DNA from: Pseudomonadota bacterium
GTDB lineage: Bacteria > Pseudomonadota > Gammaproteobacteria > Arenicellales > UBA868
Direction: 5' to 3'
DNA: 17,894 nucleotides
NCBI GenBank assembly: GCA_018661145.1
Contig: JABJIU010000061.1
Span: 1-17,894 of the forward strand
Shown here: positions 16,736-17,894 of the stretch, piece after piece
How the letters are laid out: the number at the start of each line of letters is the position of its first letter
Numbering within the stretch: position 1 is the first letter of the stretch
The notes under the pieces: model-generated
What the model was told of the DNA's origin: nothing
What the model saw: the letters and a program-made list of their open reading frames with translations, nothing else
Databases searched by the model: none
Translations under genes and position numbers: made by a program

Positions 16736-17359
16736 CTATTCCGGGGAATCGGGATCGCCGGCGATACGCGATTCCATTTCCTCTAGATCCTCAGGCGTAT
16801 TGACGTTAAGAAACATTTCCTCATGATCAGAGAAATCGACTTTTGCATGAGACACGTCTCCTAGCCACAGATCGATCTTGCGGCCACCACCAGCAAGAAA
16901 ACCCTCAAGGCTCGGCTGAGACTGGCGATTCAGCATCATGAACACGGGCTGCAGGCGCTTGCCATCATGGGCCACCACCGCATCGAATTCGCCTGACTCT
17001 CCAGCGGCATACATTCTTGCCGCATAATCTTTTGCCAGTAGCGGCGAATCACAGGGCGCGTTCAAAACCCAGCCCCGTGAAGCTTTTCCCAGTCCCGCCA
17101 CCATGCCTGCCAAAGGTCCCGCATAGCCACTCACGCTGTCACTAATGACCGGGACCCCCAGTTTTTCGTAATGAGTATGGTTACGGTTGGCGCTGATCAT
17201 CACTTCGCCGACCTGAGCGGCGAGGCGCTGAAGACCCCAGGCGACGAGCGGTCGACCACCCAGCATCAACAGGCCTTTATCTGCGCCACCCATCCGCCGA
17301 GCCTGCCCCCCGGCAAGCAGCAGTCCACTGACTTCAGAGATGGTCTTCCCGGAATGCAC
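16736..17359 (-). CDS. mobA: molybdenum cofactor guanylyltransferase MobA
   Basis: Attaches GMP from GTP to molybdopterin to make the bis-MGD cofactor used by DMSO-reductase-family enzymes. The nucleotidyltransferase signature LLAGGQARRMGGADKGL spans residues 13-29 and includes Lys28. Later family stretches are SGYAGPLAG, NAPCDSPLL (metal-binding Asp) and VNTPEDLE near the C-terminus. I prefer the GTG at 17359 (207 residues) because GGGGA sits 4 bases upstream and about 11 residues before the first glycine is the normal distance. A GTG at 17380 would add seven residues (214) but lacks a ribosome site and lies only about 11 bases from the inferred transcript start. No molybdoenzyme or other mob/moa gene is in the window. 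Confidence 0.93.
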   Translation of the reverse strand: MHSGKTISEVSGLLLAGGQARRMGGADKGLLMLGGRPLVAWGLQRLAAQVGEVMISANRNHTHYEKLGVPVISDSVSGYAGPLAGMVAGLGKASRGWVLNAPCDSPLLAKDYAARMYAAGESGEFDAVVAHDGKRLQPVFMMLNRQSQPSLEGFLAGGGRKIDLWLGDVSHAKVDFSDHEEMFLNVNTPEDLEEMESRIAGDPDSPE

Positions 17360-17398
17360 TATTTCCCCGCGCGGTGGCACCGTTAATTTATCAATCCC

Positions 17399-17406
17399 AT
17401 TATAAT
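17399..17406. promoter_or_regulatory. symmetric -10 element shared by mobA and the divergent lipoprotein gene
   Basis: ATTATAAT is its own reverse complement, so a perfect TATAAT reads on both strands: plus 17401-17406 and minus 17404-17399. Transcripts would start near 17413 (plus) and near 17391 (minus), giving leaders of about 49 and 32 bases to the chosen start codons. No good TTGACA-like -35 is visible at 16-18 bp on either side, so activity may need an activator or be weak. Assigned by inspection. Confidence 0.45.
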
Positions 17407-17461
17407 CACGACTGTCCCCAGCATTACCGCCGGGATTCAGCAGGAAACCCAGTCAGTCCTT

Positions 17462-17894
17462 ATATGCGCTTTCTCCGCCACGTTTCATCACTGCTTGTAC
17501 TGAGTACACTGCTTGGTCTGCACGGTTGCAGCTCGACAGACGAAATTGAACGCACAGAACCCGACTGGGACAGAACCACCCGGCTCGAGATCCCGCCCGA
17601 CCTCAGCGCGCCAAAAGAAAATGCCAGCACCGAACTGTTCTCGGCTGCGGCCCGCAACGCCAGCGAAGCGGAACTGAATCAATACAGCCAGTTCCAGGAA
17701 TTTCAAAAGATGGCGGATTTTCAGGATTTCCTGAAGTGGCGTGATCAGCACTCTGCCGACCTTGATTTAACCCTCGCCGCGTTTCGCGAAGCCCGCGATG
17801 AGGCCGTTACCGAATCCTTAAGCGAAAATGGCGTTCTCACACTCAAAACGCGCGAAGGCCAGACAATCATCCTGATCGACGATACGCTGGAGAA
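17462..17894 (+). CDS. bamC: outer-membrane lipoprotein, BamC-like (right-truncated)
   Basis: The open frame runs off the window after 144 codons. The first 22 residues form a lipoprotein signal: basic MRFLRHV, a hydrophobic stretch, then LHGC with the lipidated Cys22. Ser at +2 predicts the outer membrane. LEIPPDLSAP at 41-50 recalls the short proline motif near the N-terminus of BamC, the accessory lipoprotein of the Bam outer-membrane assembly machine. The segment near the window end (TLKTREGQTIILIDDTLE) is where the first structured BamC domain would begin. The region between is polar and helical, unlike a simple linker. AGGAA at 17442-17446 is 15 bases from the ATG, rather far. A different lipoprotein with a similar N-terminus remains possible, because the diagnostic part is missing. 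Confidence 0.6.

Noticed and set aside
17375..17390. TGGCAC upstream of the lipoprotein gene as a sigma54 -24 element
   Set aside because: The required TTGC -12 element is missing at the correct spacing (ATTTA is found instead), and a sigma70-type TATAAT lies just downstream.

Overview
The window looks like a stretch of a gammaproteobacterial chromosome with moderately high GC. Three things suggest this. UvrA and the pyruvate dehydrogenase E1 (AceE type, single-chain) read very close to the E. coli proteins. An MFS gene sits divergently next to uvrA, as in pseudomonads. The last, incomplete gene has the N-terminus of a BamC-type outer-membrane lipoprotein. The order or genus cannot be fixed by eye. 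I see no insertion sequence, phage gene, CRISPR array, tRNA or rRNA. Gene density is very high and no stretch over 300 bases lacks a gene.

Layout: (1) Positions 1-36 may hold the last 11 codons of a plus-strand gene, followed by two hairpins. A minus-strand MFS transporter with a C-terminal YajR-type domain (79-1446) converges on it. (2) A 185-bp divergent region separates the MFS gene from uvrA (1632-4481, nucleotide excision repair). (3) A 178-bp region with nested inverted repeats leads into a plus-strand operon: aceE, aceF, lpd and a YbfF-like esterase (4660-11233). The three PDH genes encode the complete pyruvate dehydrogenase complex. AceF has one lipoyl domain and Lpd carries a second at its own N-terminus. 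(4) The esterase gene meets a minus-strand gene run head-on, and the two stop codons overlap. In the direction of transcription that run is mobA, a small cyclic-nucleotide-binding-domain protein, an HD-domain protein, pccA, meaB, mce and an FkbM-type methyltransferase (17359 down to 11230). Its core handles propionyl-CoA: PccA carboxylates with biotin, Mce epimerises methylmalonyl-CoA and MeaB protects the B12-dependent mutase. The partner carboxyltransferase (PccB) and the mutase are not in the window. (5) A plus-strand lipoprotein gene starts at 17462 and runs off the right end. Its promoter appears to share a symmetric -10 element with mobA.

Together the two large operons feed central carbon: pyruvate to acetyl-CoA, and propionyl-CoA to succinyl-CoA. 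The content is mostly housekeeping and I found no convincing novel multi-gene system. The points most worth checking are the structured, PdhR/GntR-like leader of aceE, the cNMP-domain/HD-domain pair placed between mobA and pccA, the FkbM gene at the end of the propionate run, and the symmetric promoter at 17399-17406.
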